From contig NZ_WTVG02000038.1 in assembly GCF_012910705.2 (NCBI RefSeq), positions 310,001 through 374,000 of the forward strand: DNA of 64,000 bases, given 5' to 3'. The number at the start of each line of letters is the position of its first letter. Position 1 is the stretch's first letter. Origin of the DNA: Aromatoleum anaerobium. Lineage in GTDB: Bacteria > Pseudomonadota > Gammaproteobacteria > Burkholderiales > Rhodocyclaceae. Positions 52,768 to 63,094 of the stretch are shown one piece after another. A program made the translations under genes and the position numbers. A model generated the notes under the pieces. That model saw only the letters and a program-made list of their open reading frames with translations. It was not told the DNA's origin and ran no database searches.

Positions 52768-53268
52768 ATGATGGACAGGGAACTGGCTGCACTGTCGGCG
52801 GAAACCGGCACGTGGCTCGGTGCACGGGGCATGCGCCTTGCAAGTGCCGAATCGTGCACCGGCGGCTGGATCGCCGAAGTGGTCACGGCAACTGCCGGCA
52901 GTTCGACGTGGTTCGACTGCGGCTTCGTGACGTACTCCAACGAGGCCAAGCAGGATCTCCTCGGGGTGAGGGCGGCGACGCTGGCGGACTTCGGCGCGGT
53001 CAGCGAGGAAACCGTGCGCGAGATGGTTGCCGGTACGCTTGCACGCAGCCGCGCCGATCTCGCGCTGGCGGTGTCCGGCGTCGCCGGCCCGGGCGGCGGC
53101 ACCGCGGCCAAGCCGGTCGGCATGGTGTGTTTCGCGTGGGGTCGGCGCGAGGCCGGGATCAGCAGCGAAACGCGGCATTTTTCCGGCGACCGCGAGGCGG
53201 TGCGGCGCCAAGCGGTGATCCGGGCACTGCGCGGGATAATGACATATGATTTACCGGTGGGCCGCTGA
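52768..53268 (+). CDS. pncC: Nicotinamide-nucleotide amidohydrolase (CinA C-terminal domain family)
   Basis: 166 residues, stand-alone CinA C-terminal domain. Signatures are [39 protein letters not shown] (catalytic Ser/Thr region) and [19 protein letters not shown]. It hydrolyses NMN in pyridine nucleotide recycling. It lies directly before recA, an order shared with E. coli. ATG 52768 or 52771 is likely; it starts 1 bp after the pgpA stop. Confidence 0.93.
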   Translation: MMDRELAALSAETGTWLGARGMRLASAESCTGGWIAEVVTATAGSSTWFDCGFVTYSNEAKQDLLGVRAATLADFGAVSEETVREMVAGTLARSRADLALAVSGVAGPGGGTAAKPVGMVCFAWGRREAGISSETRHFSGDREAVRRQAVIRALRGIMTYDLPVGR

Positions 53269-53330
53269 AGCAGCGCCCTGCGTACCAGCAATCTCTGTGC
53301 CATAATTCGCAAAGTTTGAAAGGACAGGAC

Positions 53331-54371
53331 ATGGACGACAACAAGGCCAAGGCCCTCGCCGCCGCGCTCTCGCAGATCGAGAAGCAATTCGGCAAAGGCT
53401 CGATCATGCGGATGGGCGACGGCACCATCGAACGTGACATCCAGACGGTGTCGACCGGCTCGCTCGGCCTCGACATCGCGCTCGGTCTGGGCGGCCTGCC
53501 GCGCGGCCGGGTGGTCGAGATCTACGGCCCGGAATCCTCCGGCAAGACGACGCTGACGCTGCAAGTCATCGCCGAAATGCAGAAGCTCGGCGGCACCGCG
53601 GCCTTCATCGACGCCGAGCATGCGCTCGACGTCGGCTACGCAGAAAAGCTTGGCGTGAACATTACCGACCTGCTGATCTCGCAGCCGGACACCGGCGAGC
53701 AGGCGCTCGAGATTGCCGACATGCTGGTGCGCTCGGGCGGCGTCGACATCGTCGTCATCGACTCAGTCGCGGCGCTGACGCCGAAGGCCGAGATCGAAGG
53801 CGAGATGGGCGACCAGCTGCCCGGCCTGCAGGCCCGCCTGATGAGCCAGGCGCTCAGGAAGCTCACCGCCAACATCAAACGCACCAACACGCTGGTGATC
53901 TTCATCAACCAGATCCGCATGAAGATCGGCGTGATGTTCGGCAGCCCGGAGACCACGACCGGCGGCAACGCGCTGAAGTTCTACGCCTCGGTGCGGCTCG
54001 ACATCCGCCGCACCGGCGCGATCAAGAAAGGCGACGAAGTGGTCGGCTCGGAGACGCGCTGCAAGGTCGTCAAGAACAAGGTCGCGCCGCCGTTCAAGGA
54101 AGCGCATTTCGACATCCTCTATGGCGAAGGCATTTCGCGCGAAGGCGAGATCATCGACCTCGGCGTGCAGCACAAGATCGTCGACAAGTCCGGCGCGTGG
54201 TATGCGTACAAGGGCGAGAAGATCGGCCAGGGCAAGGACAATTCGCGCGAATTCCTGCGCGCGAACCCGGCCCTCGCGCGCGAGATCGAAAACAAGGTCC
54301 GCGCGCTGGTCGGCCTGAACGCGATGGCAGTCGAGGGTGCACCGGCCGGGGTTGCCCCCGTCGAGCCCTGA
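53331..54371 (+). CDS. recA: Recombinase RecA
   Basis: 346 residues. Walker A is [10 protein letters not shown] (about residue 66), [18 protein letters not shown] and [20 protein letters not shown] follow, and [31 protein letters not shown] holds the L2 loop. It drives homologous recombination and the SOS response. ATG 53331 follows GAAAGGACAGGAC. CATAAT at 53301 may be the -10, and I do not see a convincing LexA box in the 62-bp gap. Confidence 0.98.
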   Translation: MDDNKAKALAAALSQIEKQFGKGSIMRMGDGTIERDIQTVSTGSLGLDIALGLGGLPRGRVVEIYGPESSGKTTLTLQVIAEMQKLGGTAAFIDAEHALDVGYAEKLGVNITDLLISQPDTGEQALEIADMLVRSGGVDIVVIDSVAALTPKAEIEGEMGDQLPGLQARLMSQALRKLTANIKRTNTLVIFINQIRMKIGVMFGSPETTTGGNALKFYASVRLDIRRTGAIKKGDEVVGSETRCKVVKNKVAPPFKEAHFDILYGEGISREGEIIDLGVQHKIVDKSGAWYAYKGEKIGQGKDNSREFLRANPALAREIENKVRALVGLNAMAVEGAPAGVAPVEP

Positions 54372-54381
54372 GCGGCGCACG

Positions 54382-54831
54382 ATGGCTGAAATCAGCTTGC
54401 GGGAACGGGCGGTGCGCCATCTGGCGCGGCGCGACCATTCCCGCGCCGAACTCGCCCGCAAGCTGGCGCCTTACGGCACCGCCGAGGAAATCGACGACGT
54501 CCTGAACCGCATGCACGAACTGGAACTGCTCTCCGACCGGCGCTTCGCCGAAGCCTGGGTGCGCGGCAAGGCCGCCCGCTTCGGCACCGCCCGCCTGCGC
54601 CACGACCTGGCGCAGCGCGGGGTCGCGCGCGACACTGTCGATGCGGCGCTGGCGGCCGAAGGCGGCGACGACGAGCTCGGCCGCGCCCGCCAGGTCTGGA
54701 CGGGCAAGTTCGGCATCGCCCCGGCCGATGCCCGTGAATGGGCGAAGCAGGCGCGCTTCCTGCAGAGCCGGGGGTTCGGCGGCGACGTGATCCGCAAGGT
54801 ACTGAACGAGACGCCCGATGAGTCTGCTTAA
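54382..54831 (+). CDS. recX: Regulatory protein RecX
   Basis: 149 residues with the RecX three-helix repeats: [76 protein letters not shown] and [19 protein letters not shown]. It inhibits RecA filament growth. It lies 10 bp after recA and overlaps lptB by 14 bp. Confidence 0.95.
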   Translation: MAEISLRERAVRHLARRDHSRAELARKLAPYGTAEEIDDVLNRMHELELLSDRRFAEAWVRGKAARFGTARLRHDLAQRGVARDTVDAALAAEGGDDELGRARQVWTGKFGIAPADAREWAKQARFLQSRGFGGDVIRKVLNETPDESA

Positions 54832-55540
54832 GGTTGCCGGGCTGCAGAAGCGCTACAAGGCGCGCACGGTCGTCCACGACGTCGGCTTCGAAGTCGGCAG
54901 CGGCGAAGTCGTCGGACTGCTCGGGCCGAACGGCGCCGGCAAGACCACCTGTTTCTACATGATCGTCGGGCTGGTGCGGGCGGACGGCGGCGACATCACG
55001 CTCGACGAGGCGCTTCTCACGCACCTGCCGATCCACGCTCGCGCGCGTCTCGGGCTGTCCTACCTGCCGCAGGAAATGAGCGTCTTCCGCAAGCTCACCG
55101 TCGCCGAGAACATCCGCGCGGTGCTCGAACTGCAGGCGCTCACCGAAGAAAAGATCACCGCGCGACTCGAACAACTGCTCGACGAGCTCGGCATCGCGCA
55201 CCTGCGCGACAACACCGCGATCTCGCTGTCCGGCGGCGAGCGGCGGCGTTGCGAAATCGCCCGCGCGCTCGCCACCGACCCGCGCCTGATCCTGCTCGAC
55301 GAGCCGTTCGCCGGCGTCGACCCGATTGCGGTGCTCGACATCCAGAAGATCATCCGTTTTCTCAAGGACCGCGGCATCGGGGTGCTGATCACCGACCACA
55401 ACGTGCGCGAGACGCTCGGCATCTGCGATCGCGCCTACATCATCAGCGAAGGCCGCGTGCTCGCCAGCGGGCGGCCCGGCGAAATCGTCGCCAACGAAAA
55501 AGTCCGCCAGGTCTATCTCGGCGAACATTTCCGCCTCTGA
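54818..55540 (+). CDS. lptB: LPS export ABC transporter ATP-binding protein LptB
   Basis: 240 residues. Walker [19 protein letters not shown], the LptB-specific [18 protein letters not shown], signature [16 protein letters not shown] and Walker [17 protein letters not shown], ending VYLGEHFRL. It powers LPS extraction from the inner membrane with LptFG. LptA and LptC, its usual upstream neighbours, are absent; instead it overlaps recX by 14 bp and precedes rpoN. Confidence 0.96.
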   Translation: MSLLKVAGLQKRYKARTVVHDVGFEVGSGEVVGLLGPNGAGKTTCFYMIVGLVRADGGDITLDEALLTHLPIHARARLGLSYLPQEMSVFRKLTVAENIRAVLELQALTEEKITARLEQLLDELGIAHLRDNTAISLSGGERRRCEIARALATDPRLILLDEPFAGVDPIAVLDIQKIIRFLKDRGIGVLITDHNVRETLGICDRAYIISEGRVLASGRPGEIVANEKVRQVYLGEHFRL

Positions 55541-55561
55541 GCCAGATCGAGCCGCCTCACG

Positions 55562-56995
55562 ATGAAGCCGACCCTCCAGCTCAAACTCTCCCAGCACCTC
55601 ACGCTGACGCCGCAGCTGCAGCAGTCGATCAAGCTGCTGCAGCTATCGACGCTCGAACTGAACCAGGAACTCGAACGCTTCCTGCTCGAGAACCCGATGC
55701 TCGAACGCGAGGACGGCGACGGCAGCGATTTTGCCCCTCCGCCCGCCACCGCGGCAGCAGCCGGCGGCGAGAGCGAAAATCCTCCCGCCGCGAACGAACA
55801 GCACGCCGAAGCGGGACCGGCGAACCTCGACGAAGCCGGTGAATGGTCGAGCGCCGGAAGCGGCTCGTCGAACCGCGACGACGAGGACGACAGCGACTAC
55901 CAGGAGTTCCAGGCCGCCGAGACCAGCCTGCGCGATCACCTCGACCAGCAGGTCAGCCTGTCGCCGCTGTCCGATCGCGACCGCGCGCTGGTGCGCTTCA
56001 TCATCGAGGCGCTCGATGACGACGGTTATCTGAACCAGTCGCTCGAAGAGCTGCTGCCGCTGCTGCCGCCGGAACTCGAATACGACCTCGACGATCTGTC
56101 GATCGCGCTGCACCATGTGCAGAACCTCGACCCCGCAGGCGTCGCGGCGCGCACGCCGCAGGAATGTCTCAGCCTGCAGCTGCGCGCGATGCGGCCGAGC
56201 CCGACGCGCGAGCTCGCGCTGAAGATCGTCGATCATCACCTCGAACTGCTCGCCGAACGCAATTTCGTCCGCCTCAAACGCCTGCTCGGCTGCGACGACG
56301 ATGCGCTGCGCTGCGCGCACCTGCTGATCTGCAGTCTCGACCCGCACCCGGGCTCGCAGCATTCGGTGCAGGAAACGCGCTACATCATGCCCGACGTCGT
56401 CGTGCGCAAGCAGCGCGGGCGCTGGGTCGTCACGCTGAACCCCGAAGCGATGCCGAAACTGCGCATCAACTCGCTGTACGCCAGCATCCTGCAGCAGAAC
56501 CGCGGTTCGGGCGGGGCCTTGACGAGCCAGTTGCAGGAAGCGCGCTGGCTGATCAAGAACGTGCAGCAGCGTTTCGACACGATCCTGCGCGTCTCCCAGG
56601 CGATCGTTGACCAGCAGCGGCAGTTCTTCGATTATGGCGAGGTCGCGATGCGCCCGCTGACACTGCGGGAAATCGCGGACCAGCTGGAACTGCACGAATC
56701 CACCGTGTCGCGGGTCACGACACAGAAATTCATGGCGACCCCACGGGGCGTGTTCGAACTCAAGTATTTTTTCGGCAGTCACGTCGCCACCGATACCGGT
56801 GGAGCGGCATCCTCAACGGCGATTCGCGCGCTGATCCGCCAGTTGGTCGAGGCCGAAGACAGAAAGAAACCTTTGTCCGACGCAAAGATTGCCGAATTGT
56901 TGGGCCAGCAGGGTATCGTGGTGGCGCGGCGCACCATTGCAAAATACCGCGAATCACTCAATATCCCGCCGGTCAGCCTGCGCAAGACGATCTGA
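55562..56995 (+). CDS. rpoN: RNA polymerase sigma-54 factor RpoN
   Basis: 477 residues. The N-terminal activator region is LKLSQHLTLTPQLQQSIKLLQLSTLELNQEL. An acidic/Gly linker lies at ~50-120. The core-binding and HTH regions follow (LTLREIADQLELHESTVSRVTTQKFMATPRGVFELKYFF), and the RpoN box is VARRTIAKYRESL near the C-terminus. It directs enhancer-dependent promoters. It lies 21 bp after lptB and upstream of hpf. Confidence 0.97.
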   Translation: MKPTLQLKLSQHLTLTPQLQQSIKLLQLSTLELNQELERFLLENPMLEREDGDGSDFAPPPATAAAAGGESENPPAANEQHAEAGPANLDEAGEWSSAGSGSSNRDDEDDSDYQEFQAAETSLRDHLDQQVSLSPLSDRDRALVRFIIEALDDDGYLNQSLEELLPLLPPELEYDLDDLSIALHHVQNLDPAGVAARTPQECLSLQLRAMRPSPTRELALKIVDHHLELLAERNFVRLKRLLGCDDDALRCAHLLICSLDPHPGSQHSVQETRYIMPDVVVRKQRGRWVVTLNPEAMPKLRINSLYASILQQNRGSGGALTSQLQEARWLIKNVQQRFDTILRVSQAIVDQQRQFFDYGEVAMRPLTLREIADQLELHESTVSRVTTQKFMATPRGVFELKYFFGSHVATDTGGAASSTAIRALIRQLVEAEDRKKPLSDAKIAELLGQQGIVVARRTIAKYRESLNIPPVSLRKTI

Positions 56996-57009
56996 AAAGA
57001 GGAATGATC

Positions 57010-57333
57010 ATGAATCTCAACATCACCGGACATCACGTCGAAGTCAGCCCCGCGATCCGCGAATATGTCTCGAACAAGCTCGACCGCGTGATCCGCCATT
57101 TCGACAACGTGACGAGCGTCGGCGTGATTCTGTCGGTGGAGAAGCTCAAGCAGAAGGCGGAAGTGACCCTGCACGTGCGCGGCAAGGACATCTACGTCGA
57201 AAGCGACGACGTCGACCTGTATGCGGCGATCGACGCGATGATCGACAAGCTCGACCGGCAGGTCATGAAGTACAAGCAGAAAGCGTTTGACCACAACCAC
57301 GACGCGCTGAAGCATCAAAGCACGGAACTCTGA
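57010..57333 (+). CDS. hpf: Ribosome hibernation promoting factor (short form)
   Basis: 107 residues from ATG 57010, spaced 6 bp from AGAGGA; ATG 57004 is possible. NITGHHVEVSPAIREYVSNKLDRVIRHFDNV and DVDLYAAIDAMIDKLDRQVMKYKQK are the HPF/YfiA fold. It binds the 30S subunit and promotes inactive 100S dimers with RMF in stationary phase. Its place after rpoN is conserved in proteobacteria. Confidence 0.95.
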   Translation: MNLNITGHHVEVSPAIREYVSNKLDRVIRHFDNVTSVGVILSVEKLKQKAEVTLHVRGKDIYVESDDVDLYAAIDAMIDKLDRQVMKYKQKAFDHNHDALKHQSTEL

Positions 57334-57455
57334 TCGAGTCCCTCTCTCTTCCCGCTCCAGGGTGTGTCTATAATTCGTGGGCATCCGTCCCACGCCTGCG
57401 ACACCCCCCACGACTTTTCCCGCGCGCGCGGCACCCCTGGGGCGCCGCGCGCGTC

Positions 57456-57950
57456 ATGAGCAGCATGAGCCTCATTGCCGAACTCCTGCCACCTTCAAAC
57501 GTGGTCATCGACCTCGACGCGAGCAGCAAGAAGCGCGTCTTTGAACAGGCTGGCCTGCTGTTCGAGAACAACCACGGCATCGCCCGCAGCGTGGTATTCG
57601 ACAGCCTGTTTTCACGCGAACGCCTCGGTTCCACCGGGCTCGGCCAGGGGATCGCGATTCCCCACGGCCGCATCAAGGGCCTGAAGGATGCGGCGGGGGC
57701 GTTTCTGCGTCTCGCAACGCCGGTGCAGTTCGATGCGCCGGACGGGCGGCCAGTCAATATGCTGTTCGTGCTGCTGGTGCCGGAGCAGGCGAACGAGCGC
57801 CACCTGCAGTTGCTCTCCGAACTCGCGCAGATGTTCAGCGACCGCGACTTCCGCGAGCGCCTGCTCAATGCGCCCGATGCCGCCACGATCCATTCCCTGT
57901 TCGCCTCCTGGGGGCCCCATGCGACAGACGAACGTCGCGCTGCTGTATGA
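57456..57950 (+). CDS. ptsN: Nitrogen-PTS EIIA protein PtsN
   Basis: 164 residues. The phosphorylated His is in LGQGIAIPHGRIKGL (about residue 67), with SSKKRVFEQAGLLF before it and NMLFVLLVPEQANERHLQLLSELAQMFSD after it. It regulates K+ transport and nitrogen/carbon balance through its phosphorylation state. It overlaps hprK by 32 bp. ATG 57456 or 57465. Confidence 0.95.
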   Translation: MSSMSLIAELLPPSNVVIDLDASSKKRVFEQAGLLFENNHGIARSVVFDSLFSRERLGSTGLGQGIAIPHGRIKGLKDAAGAFLRLATPVQFDAPDGRPVNMLFVLLVPEQANERHLQLLSELAQMFSDRDFRERLLNAPDAATIHSLFASWGPHATDERRAAV

Positions 57951-58860
57951 AGCCCAGCGCGAGAGGCTGGCGCTGACGCACGTCAGCGGACAGCTCGACC
58001 GCACGATCTCGGTCACCGAAGACCGCATCTGGCCGGCAGACCTGATCGGGCACCTGAACCTGATCCACCCCGCCCGGCTGCAGGTCCTCGGGGCCGCGGA
58101 GCTGGCCTGGGCGCAGCGTCAGTCGCGCGAAAAAGTCGGCCATCATGTCACCGAGATCATCAACGCACGCCCGCCGGCGATCATCGTTGCCGACAAATGT
58201 GAAATCCCCCCGATCCTGCGCACGATCTGCGAGAACGCCGACATCGCGCTGTTCACCACGCCTCATCCGGCCGCCAGCGTCATCGATCAGCTCCGTTTGT
58301 ACCTGTCGCGCGAGCTCGCCGAAAAGACCTCGCTGCACGGCGTGTTCATGGACGTGCTCGGACTGGGCGTGTTCATCACCGGCAATTCCGGCGCCGGGAA
58401 GTCCGAACTCGCGCTGGAGCTGATCTCGCGCGGGCACGGCCTGGTCGCCGACGACATCGTCGAGTTCTCGCGCATCGCGCCGACCGTGCTCGAAGGCCGC
58501 TGCCCCGAAATGCTGAAGGATTTCATCGAGGTGCGCGGTTTGGGCATCCTCAATATCCGCACCATCTTCGGCGAGACCGCGTGCCGCCGGAAAATGCGCC
58601 TGCGCCTCGTGGTCCATCTCGAGCGGCGCCTGCCCGGCCAGACCGATCCTTCCCGGCTGCCGATGCACCGCGAAACCCAGGAGGTGCTGGGCGTGCCGAT
58701 CATCCGCGCGATCCTGCCGGTTGCGGCCGGGCGCAACATCGCGGTGCTGCTCGAGGCGGCCGTGCGCTCGACGATCCTGCAACTGCGCGGGATCGATTCG
58801 ACGCAGGAGTTCATCGACCGGCAGCAACGCATGCTCGAAGGCGAGCCGGACCGGGACTGA
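57919..58860 (+). CDS. hprK: HPr kinase/phosphorylase
   Basis: 313 residues. Walker A GNSGAGKSELALELI lies near residue 156, followed by GHGLVADDIVEF and LEVRGLGILNI-like EVRGLGILNIRTIFG, the HprK signature. It phosphorylates and dephosphorylates HPr at Ser. In bacteria lacking sugar PTS it works in regulatory PTS circuits with PtsN. It overlaps ptsN by 32 bp. Confidence 0.95.
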   Translation: MRQTNVALLYEAQRERLALTHVSGQLDRTISVTEDRIWPADLIGHLNLIHPARLQVLGAAELAWAQRQSREKVGHHVTEIINARPPAIIVADKCEIPPILRTICENADIALFTTPHPAASVIDQLRLYLSRELAEKTSLHGVFMDVLGLGVFITGNSGAGKSELALELISRGHGLVADDIVEFSRIAPTVLEGRCPEMLKDFIEVRGLGILNIRTIFGETACRRKMRLRLVVHLERRLPGQTDPSRLPMHRETQEVLGVPIIRAILPVAAGRNIAVLLEAAVRSTILQLRGIDSTQEFIDRQQRMLEGEPDRD

Positions 58861-58944
58861 TCCTGCCGGACTGATCCCGCTTGCCGCCGTGCCGCACCGG
58901 CTGCTACGCTCGTTGCCTTTGCTTCTCCCGCTCAGGGACCGTCG

Positions 58945-60465
58945 ATGACTGCCGCAATACCGGACTATCTGGAAAGAATCCTCAACGCCCGCGTCTATGA
59001 CGTCGCGGAGGAAACCCCGCTCGATCTCGCCCCGAACCTGTCCGCACGCATCCACAACCGCATCTACCTCAAGCGCGAGGACATGCAGCCGGTGTTCAGC
59101 TTCAAGCTGCGCGGCGCCTACAACAAAATGGCGCACCTGCCGCCGCAGGCACTCAAGCGGGGAGTGATCTGCGCCTCGGCCGGCAATCACGCGCAAGGCG
59201 TCGCGCTGTCGGCGCAGAAGCTCGGCGTGCGCGCCGTGATCGTGATGCCGACCTCGACCCCGCAGATCAAGGTCGACGCGGTCAGGGCGCGGGGCGGCGA
59301 AGTGGTGCTCGCCGGCGATTCCTACTCCGACGCCTACGCCCACTCGCTGGAACTGGAAAAGGCGGACAAGCTCACTTTCGTCCATCCCTATGACGACCCG
59401 GACGTCATCGCCGGGCAGGGCACGATCGGCATGGAGATCCTGCGCGCGCACCCCGATCCGATCCACGCGGTCTTCTGCGCCGTCGGCGGCGGCGGGCTGA
59501 TCGCCGGCGTTGCGGCTTACGTGAAGCGGCTGCGGCCCGAAATCCGGATCGTCGGCGTCGAGACGGTGGACGCCGACGCGATGACACGCTCGCTTGCCGC
59601 GGGCGAACGGGTCGTGCTCGACCAGGTCGGCCTGTTCGCCGACGGCACTGCGGTCAAGCAGGTCGGCGAGGAGACTTTCCGCCTGTGCCGGCAGTATGTG
59701 GACGAGATGATCCTGGTCGACAACGACGCGATCTGCGCCGCGCTGAAAGACGTCTTCGAGGACACGCGCTCGATCCTCGAACCGTCCGGGGCGCTCGCGA
59801 TCGCCGGCGCCAAGGAATACGCGAAGCGCCACAACCTGCACGGCAAGTGCCTGGTGGCGGTGGCATCCGGCGCGAACATGAACTTCGACCGCTTGCGTTT
59901 CGTCGCCGAACGCGCCGAAGTCGGCGAGCAACGCGAAGCGGTGTTCGCGGTGACGATCCCGGAACGCCCCGGCTCGTTCCGCAAATTCTGCAGCCTGGTC
60001 GGCGACCGCCACATCACCGAGTTCAACTATCGCTACGCCGACCCGGAGCAGGCGCACATCTTCGTCGGCGTGTCGGTGCACAACCGCGCCGAGGCTTCCC
60101 GCCTCATCGAGATGCTCGGGCGCCACGAGCTGCCGGCCGTCGACCTCAGCGACGACGAAATGGCGAAGAGCCACATCCGCTACATGGTCGGCGGCCGCGC
60201 GCCGCACGTCGATCACGAGCTCGTGTACCGCTTCGAATTCCCGGAGCGCCCCGGCGCGCTGATGAATTTCCTCACCAACCTGCACTCGGACTGGAACATC
60301 AGCCTGTTCCACTACCGCAACCACGGCTCGGATTTCGGCCGCGTGCTGGTCGGCATGCAGGTGCCTCCCGGCGACAAGACGGCCTTCGGCGCGTTCCTCG
60401 ACCGGCTCGGCTATGAATACGCCGACGAGTCCGGGAACCCCGCGTACCGCATGTTCCTCGGCTGA
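58945..60465 (+). CDS. ilvA: Threonine ammonia-lyase, biosynthetic
   Basis: 506 residues, the long biosynthetic form. PLP-binding Lys is in FSFKLRGAYNKM (about residue 55), GNHAQGVALSAQ is the substrate loop, and AVGGGGLIAGVAAYVK the phosphate-binding loop. Two ACT-like regulatory domains occupy ~330-506 (EAVFAVTIPERPGSFRKFC, HELVYRFEFPERPGALMNFL), which give isoleucine feedback control. It makes 2-oxobutanoate for isoleucine. Confidence 0.96.
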   Translation: MTAAIPDYLERILNARVYDVAEETPLDLAPNLSARIHNRIYLKREDMQPVFSFKLRGAYNKMAHLPPQALKRGVICASAGNHAQGVALSAQKLGVRAVIVMPTSTPQIKVDAVRARGGEVVLAGDSYSDAYAHSLELEKADKLTFVHPYDDPDVIAGQGTIGMEILRAHPDPIHAVFCAVGGGGLIAGVAAYVKRLRPEIRIVGVETVDADAMTRSLAAGERVVLDQVGLFADGTAVKQVGEETFRLCRQYVDEMILVDNDAICAALKDVFEDTRSILEPSGALAIAGAKEYAKRHNLHGKCLVAVASGANMNFDRLRFVAERAEVGEQREAVFAVTIPERPGSFRKFCSLVGDRHITEFNYRYADPEQAHIFVGVSVHNRAEASRLIEMLGRHELPAVDLSDDEMAKSHIRYMVGGRAPHVDHELVYRFEFPERPGALMNFLTNLHSDWNISLFHYRNHGSDFGRVLVGMQVPPGDKTAFGAFLDRLGYEYADESGNPAYRMFLG

Positions 60466-60474
60466 AGCCTCGCG

Positions 60475-61086
60475 TCAGGCGGCAGGCGGCCGCGCCGGGA
60501 AAGCCCCGGCTTCGGTCACGATCCACTGCATCGGGCGGTCATGACGCTGGGGATACACTGTTTGCGCACGCCCCAGCTCGAAGCCGACACCGACCGCGAC
60601 CACGACCGGGCCGAGCAGCGCCAGCGTGCGATCGAAATAGCCGCCGCCGTAGCCGAGCCGGTAGCCGGCGGCGTCGAACGCGTTGCACGGCACCAGCACC
60701 GCGTCCGGCACGATCGCCTCGCCGTCGGGCGGATGCGGAATGCCGTGGCGGTCGAAGACCATTTCCATGCCCGGCGTCCACCTGCGGAACACCATCGGCG
60801 TTGCCTTTGCCAGCACCACCGGCAGCGCCGCGACGCGCGAGGGTCCGCCGGCGAGCCAGCGGCACATCCATGCCCGCAGGTCGGGTTCGGCGCGATATGG
60901 CCAGCAGAACGCCAGCGCGTGCGGGGCGAGCCGCGCGAGCAAGCTGTCCAGATGCGCTTCGAGCTGCTCCGTGAGCGTCGCACGGCGCTCGTCCGGCAGC
61001 GCCAGGCGCTCGGCGCACGCGCGCTCGCGCAGCACCCGTCGGATGCGGCCCGCGTCGTCGTCGGCAGGGGAAACGGGGGTCGTCAC
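60475..61086 (-). CDS. 5-formyltetrahydrofolate cyclo-ligase
   Basis: 203 residues from GTG 61086. The C-terminal motif YRLGYGGGYFDRTLALLG is the ATP/folate-binding signature, and IPHPPDGEAIVPDAVLVPCNAFD precedes it. It converts 5-formyl-THF to 5,10-methenyl-THF. The start is uncertain because the frame is open upstream and no clear ribosome-binding site is seen. It is divergent from slt with 40 bp between the starts. Confidence 0.88.
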   Translation of the reverse strand: MTTPVSPADDDAGRIRRVLRERACAERLALPDERRATLTEQLEAHLDSLLARLAPHALAFCWPYRAEPDLRAWMCRWLAGGPSRVAALPVVLAKATPMVFRRWTPGMEMVFDRHGIPHPPDGEAIVPDAVLVPCNAFDAAGYRLGYGGGYFDRTLALLGPVVVAVGVGFELGRAQTVYPQRHDRPMQWIVTEAGAFPARPPAA

Positions 61087-61126
61087 TGTGCTAAGGTGAA
61101 TCGAATCAAAAACAGGATGGTAAGGG

Positions 61127-63061
61127 ATGATCAAGGGATTGTGGGCGGGCGTGGCCCTGGCGTTGGCGACCCTGAGCGCGGTGGTGCACGGCGACCCGGG
61201 GGATGAACGGATCCTGGCGGCGCGGGAGGCGCTGCGCACCGGCGACCGGGGCGCGCTGGAGCAGCTCGATGCGCAACGCGCGTCGCACCCGCTCGATCCG
61301 TACATCAGGTACTGGTTGCTGTCGAACAAGCTCGCGCGCCCCGACCCGGCGCCGATCATCGAGCTGACCGAGTTCCTGCTGCAGGACCCCGACAGCCTGC
61401 TTGCCGAACGCCTGCGCGCCGACTGGCTGCGCCGGACGGTGCGCGACGAGGACTGGTCAGGATTCCTGCGCCTTTACGCCGACCTGCGCGAACCGGACGC
61501 CGAGCTGCGCTGCCATTACCGCACTGCCCGGCTCAACCTCGGCGACACCGCAGTGCTGGCCGAGACTCGCGCACAGTGGATGGAATTGACCGACAGCCAC
61601 GGCGCCTGCGAGCCGGTCCTGCGCGCGCTCGCGACCGGCGGAGCGGTCGGCGCGGACGAGCTGTGGTGGCGATTCCGCCGGCAGATCGAGACACGCAGCT
61701 TCGCCGCGGCGCGCAGCACGCTCGCCTGGCTGCCCGCGCGCGAAATGCCCAGGCTCGCCAGTCTCGACCACGCGGTGAAGTCCCCCGAAGCGTACCTCGA
61801 CCGCCTGCCCGCGAACTTCGCCGCGACCCGGCCCGGCCGCGAGCTGGCCTTGACGGCGCTGGTCAACCTCGCCCGCCAGGACGACCCGCGCGCCGCCCAA
61901 GTCCGCTTCCAGCGCATCAGCGACCGGCTCGATCACGAAGAACGGGCCTACGTCCACGCGATCCTCGGCCATTACGGCGCGCTCGCGCGCCTGCCGCAGG
62001 CCTCCGAGTGGTACCGCGCGGCCGGCGACGTGGCGATGAGCAGCGAGCAGCGCGCGTGGCGGGTGCGCGCGGCGCTGCGCGTCGAGGACTGGCACATGGT
62101 GGAATCCTCGATCGAGGCGCTGCCGGCAACCGAGCAGGCCCGCCCGGAGTGGATCTACTGGCTGGGCCGCGCACGGGCTGCCCTCGGCCGCGCGGACGAG
62201 GCTGCGGCGCTGTACCGGCGCATCGCCGGCGAACCGCATTTTTACGGCCTGCTCGCGGCGGAAGAAGGCGGCGAGCTTTTTTCCGCGCCCCCCGGCAACG
62301 GGGCGGTGACGGCGAACGACACTGCACGGGCCGCAGCCGATCCCGGCCTGCAGCGCGCCCTCGCGCTGTATCGGCTCGACCTGCGCACCGAAGCGGCGCG
62401 CGAATGGAACTGGGCGCTGCGCGGCCAGGATGAAGGTTTCCTCGTCGCCGCCGCGCGCCTCGCGCTGAATCACGAGCTCTTCGACCGCGCCATCAACACT
62501 GCCGAACGCACCGATGCACGCGCCAATTTCGACCTGCGCTACATCACGCCGTATCGTCCGCTCATCGAGCCGCAGGTGCGCGAGCGGGGGCTCGACATCG
62601 GCTGGGTATACGGGCTGATGCGCCAGGAAAGCCGCTTCATCGCGCCGGCGCGCTCGAGTTCCGGCGCGCAGGGTCTGATGCAGGTGATGCCCGCGACCGG
62701 CAAATGGGTCGCCGGCAAGATCGGCCTGCCCGGCTACCACGCCAGCATGCTCACCGACCCCAACACCAACGTCCTGCTGGGCACAAGCTACATGCGCCTG
62801 ATCCTCGACGGACTCGACAATCATCCGGTGCTCGCCTCGGCCGGCTACAATGCAGGGCCGAGCCGGGCCCGGCGCTGGCGCGACCAGCGTTCGCTCGAAG
62901 GCGCGATCTATGCCGAAACGATTCCTTTCGACGAGACGCGCGACTATGTCAAGAAGGTGATGTCCAACGCGGTCATCTATGCGGCGATGCTCGAAGGCCG
63001 GCCCCAGTCGCTGAAGCAGCGGCTCGGCACGATCGCTCCCCGCCCCGCCGAGGACCAGTGA
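61127..63061 (+). CDS. slt: Soluble lytic murein transglycosylase
   Basis: 644 residues. The signal peptide is GLWAGVALALATLSAVVHG. A long alpha-helical superhelix (U/L domains) covers ~30-450. The C-terminal SLT domain has the catalytic Glu in GLMRQESRF, followed by SSSGAQGLMQVMPATG and NVLLGTSYMRLILDGLDNHPVLASAGYNAGPSRARRW. It cleaves glycan strands to 1,6-anhydro-MurNAc products in the periplasm. ATG 61127 follows GGTAAGGG. Confidence 0.95.
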   Translation: MIKGLWAGVALALATLSAVVHGDPGDERILAAREALRTGDRGALEQLDAQRASHPLDPYIRYWLLSNKLARPDPAPIIELTEFLLQDPDSLLAERLRADWLRRTVRDEDWSGFLRLYADLREPDAELRCHYRTARLNLGDTAVLAETRAQWMELTDSHGACEPVLRALATGGAVGADELWWRFRRQIETRSFAAARSTLAWLPAREMPRLASLDHAVKSPEAYLDRLPANFAATRPGRELALTALVNLARQDDPRAAQVRFQRISDRLDHEERAYVHAILGHYGALARLPQASEWYRAAGDVAMSSEQRAWRVRAALRVEDWHMVESSIEALPATEQARPEWIYWLGRARAALGRADEAAALYRRIAGEPHFYGLLAAEEGGELFSAPPGNGAVTANDTARAAADPGLQRALALYRLDLRTEAAREWNWALRGQDEGFLVAAARLALNHELFDRAINTAERTDARANFDLRYITPYRPLIEPQVRERGLDIGWVYGLMRQESRFIAPARSSSGAQGLMQVMPATGKWVAGKIGLPGYHASMLTDPNTNVLLGTSYMRLILDGLDNHPVLASAGYNAGPSRARRWRDQRSLEGAIYAETIPFDETRDYVKKVMSNAVIYAAMLEGRPQSLKQRLGTIAPRPAEDQ

Positions 63062-63094
63062 CCATCGCATCATTGCCTGCACGGGAGCCTCAAC

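Noticed and set aside
53269-53330. LexA box in front of recA
   Set aside because: No convincing CTG-N10-CAG palindrome is seen in the short gap, so I did not annotate one although SOS control is expected.
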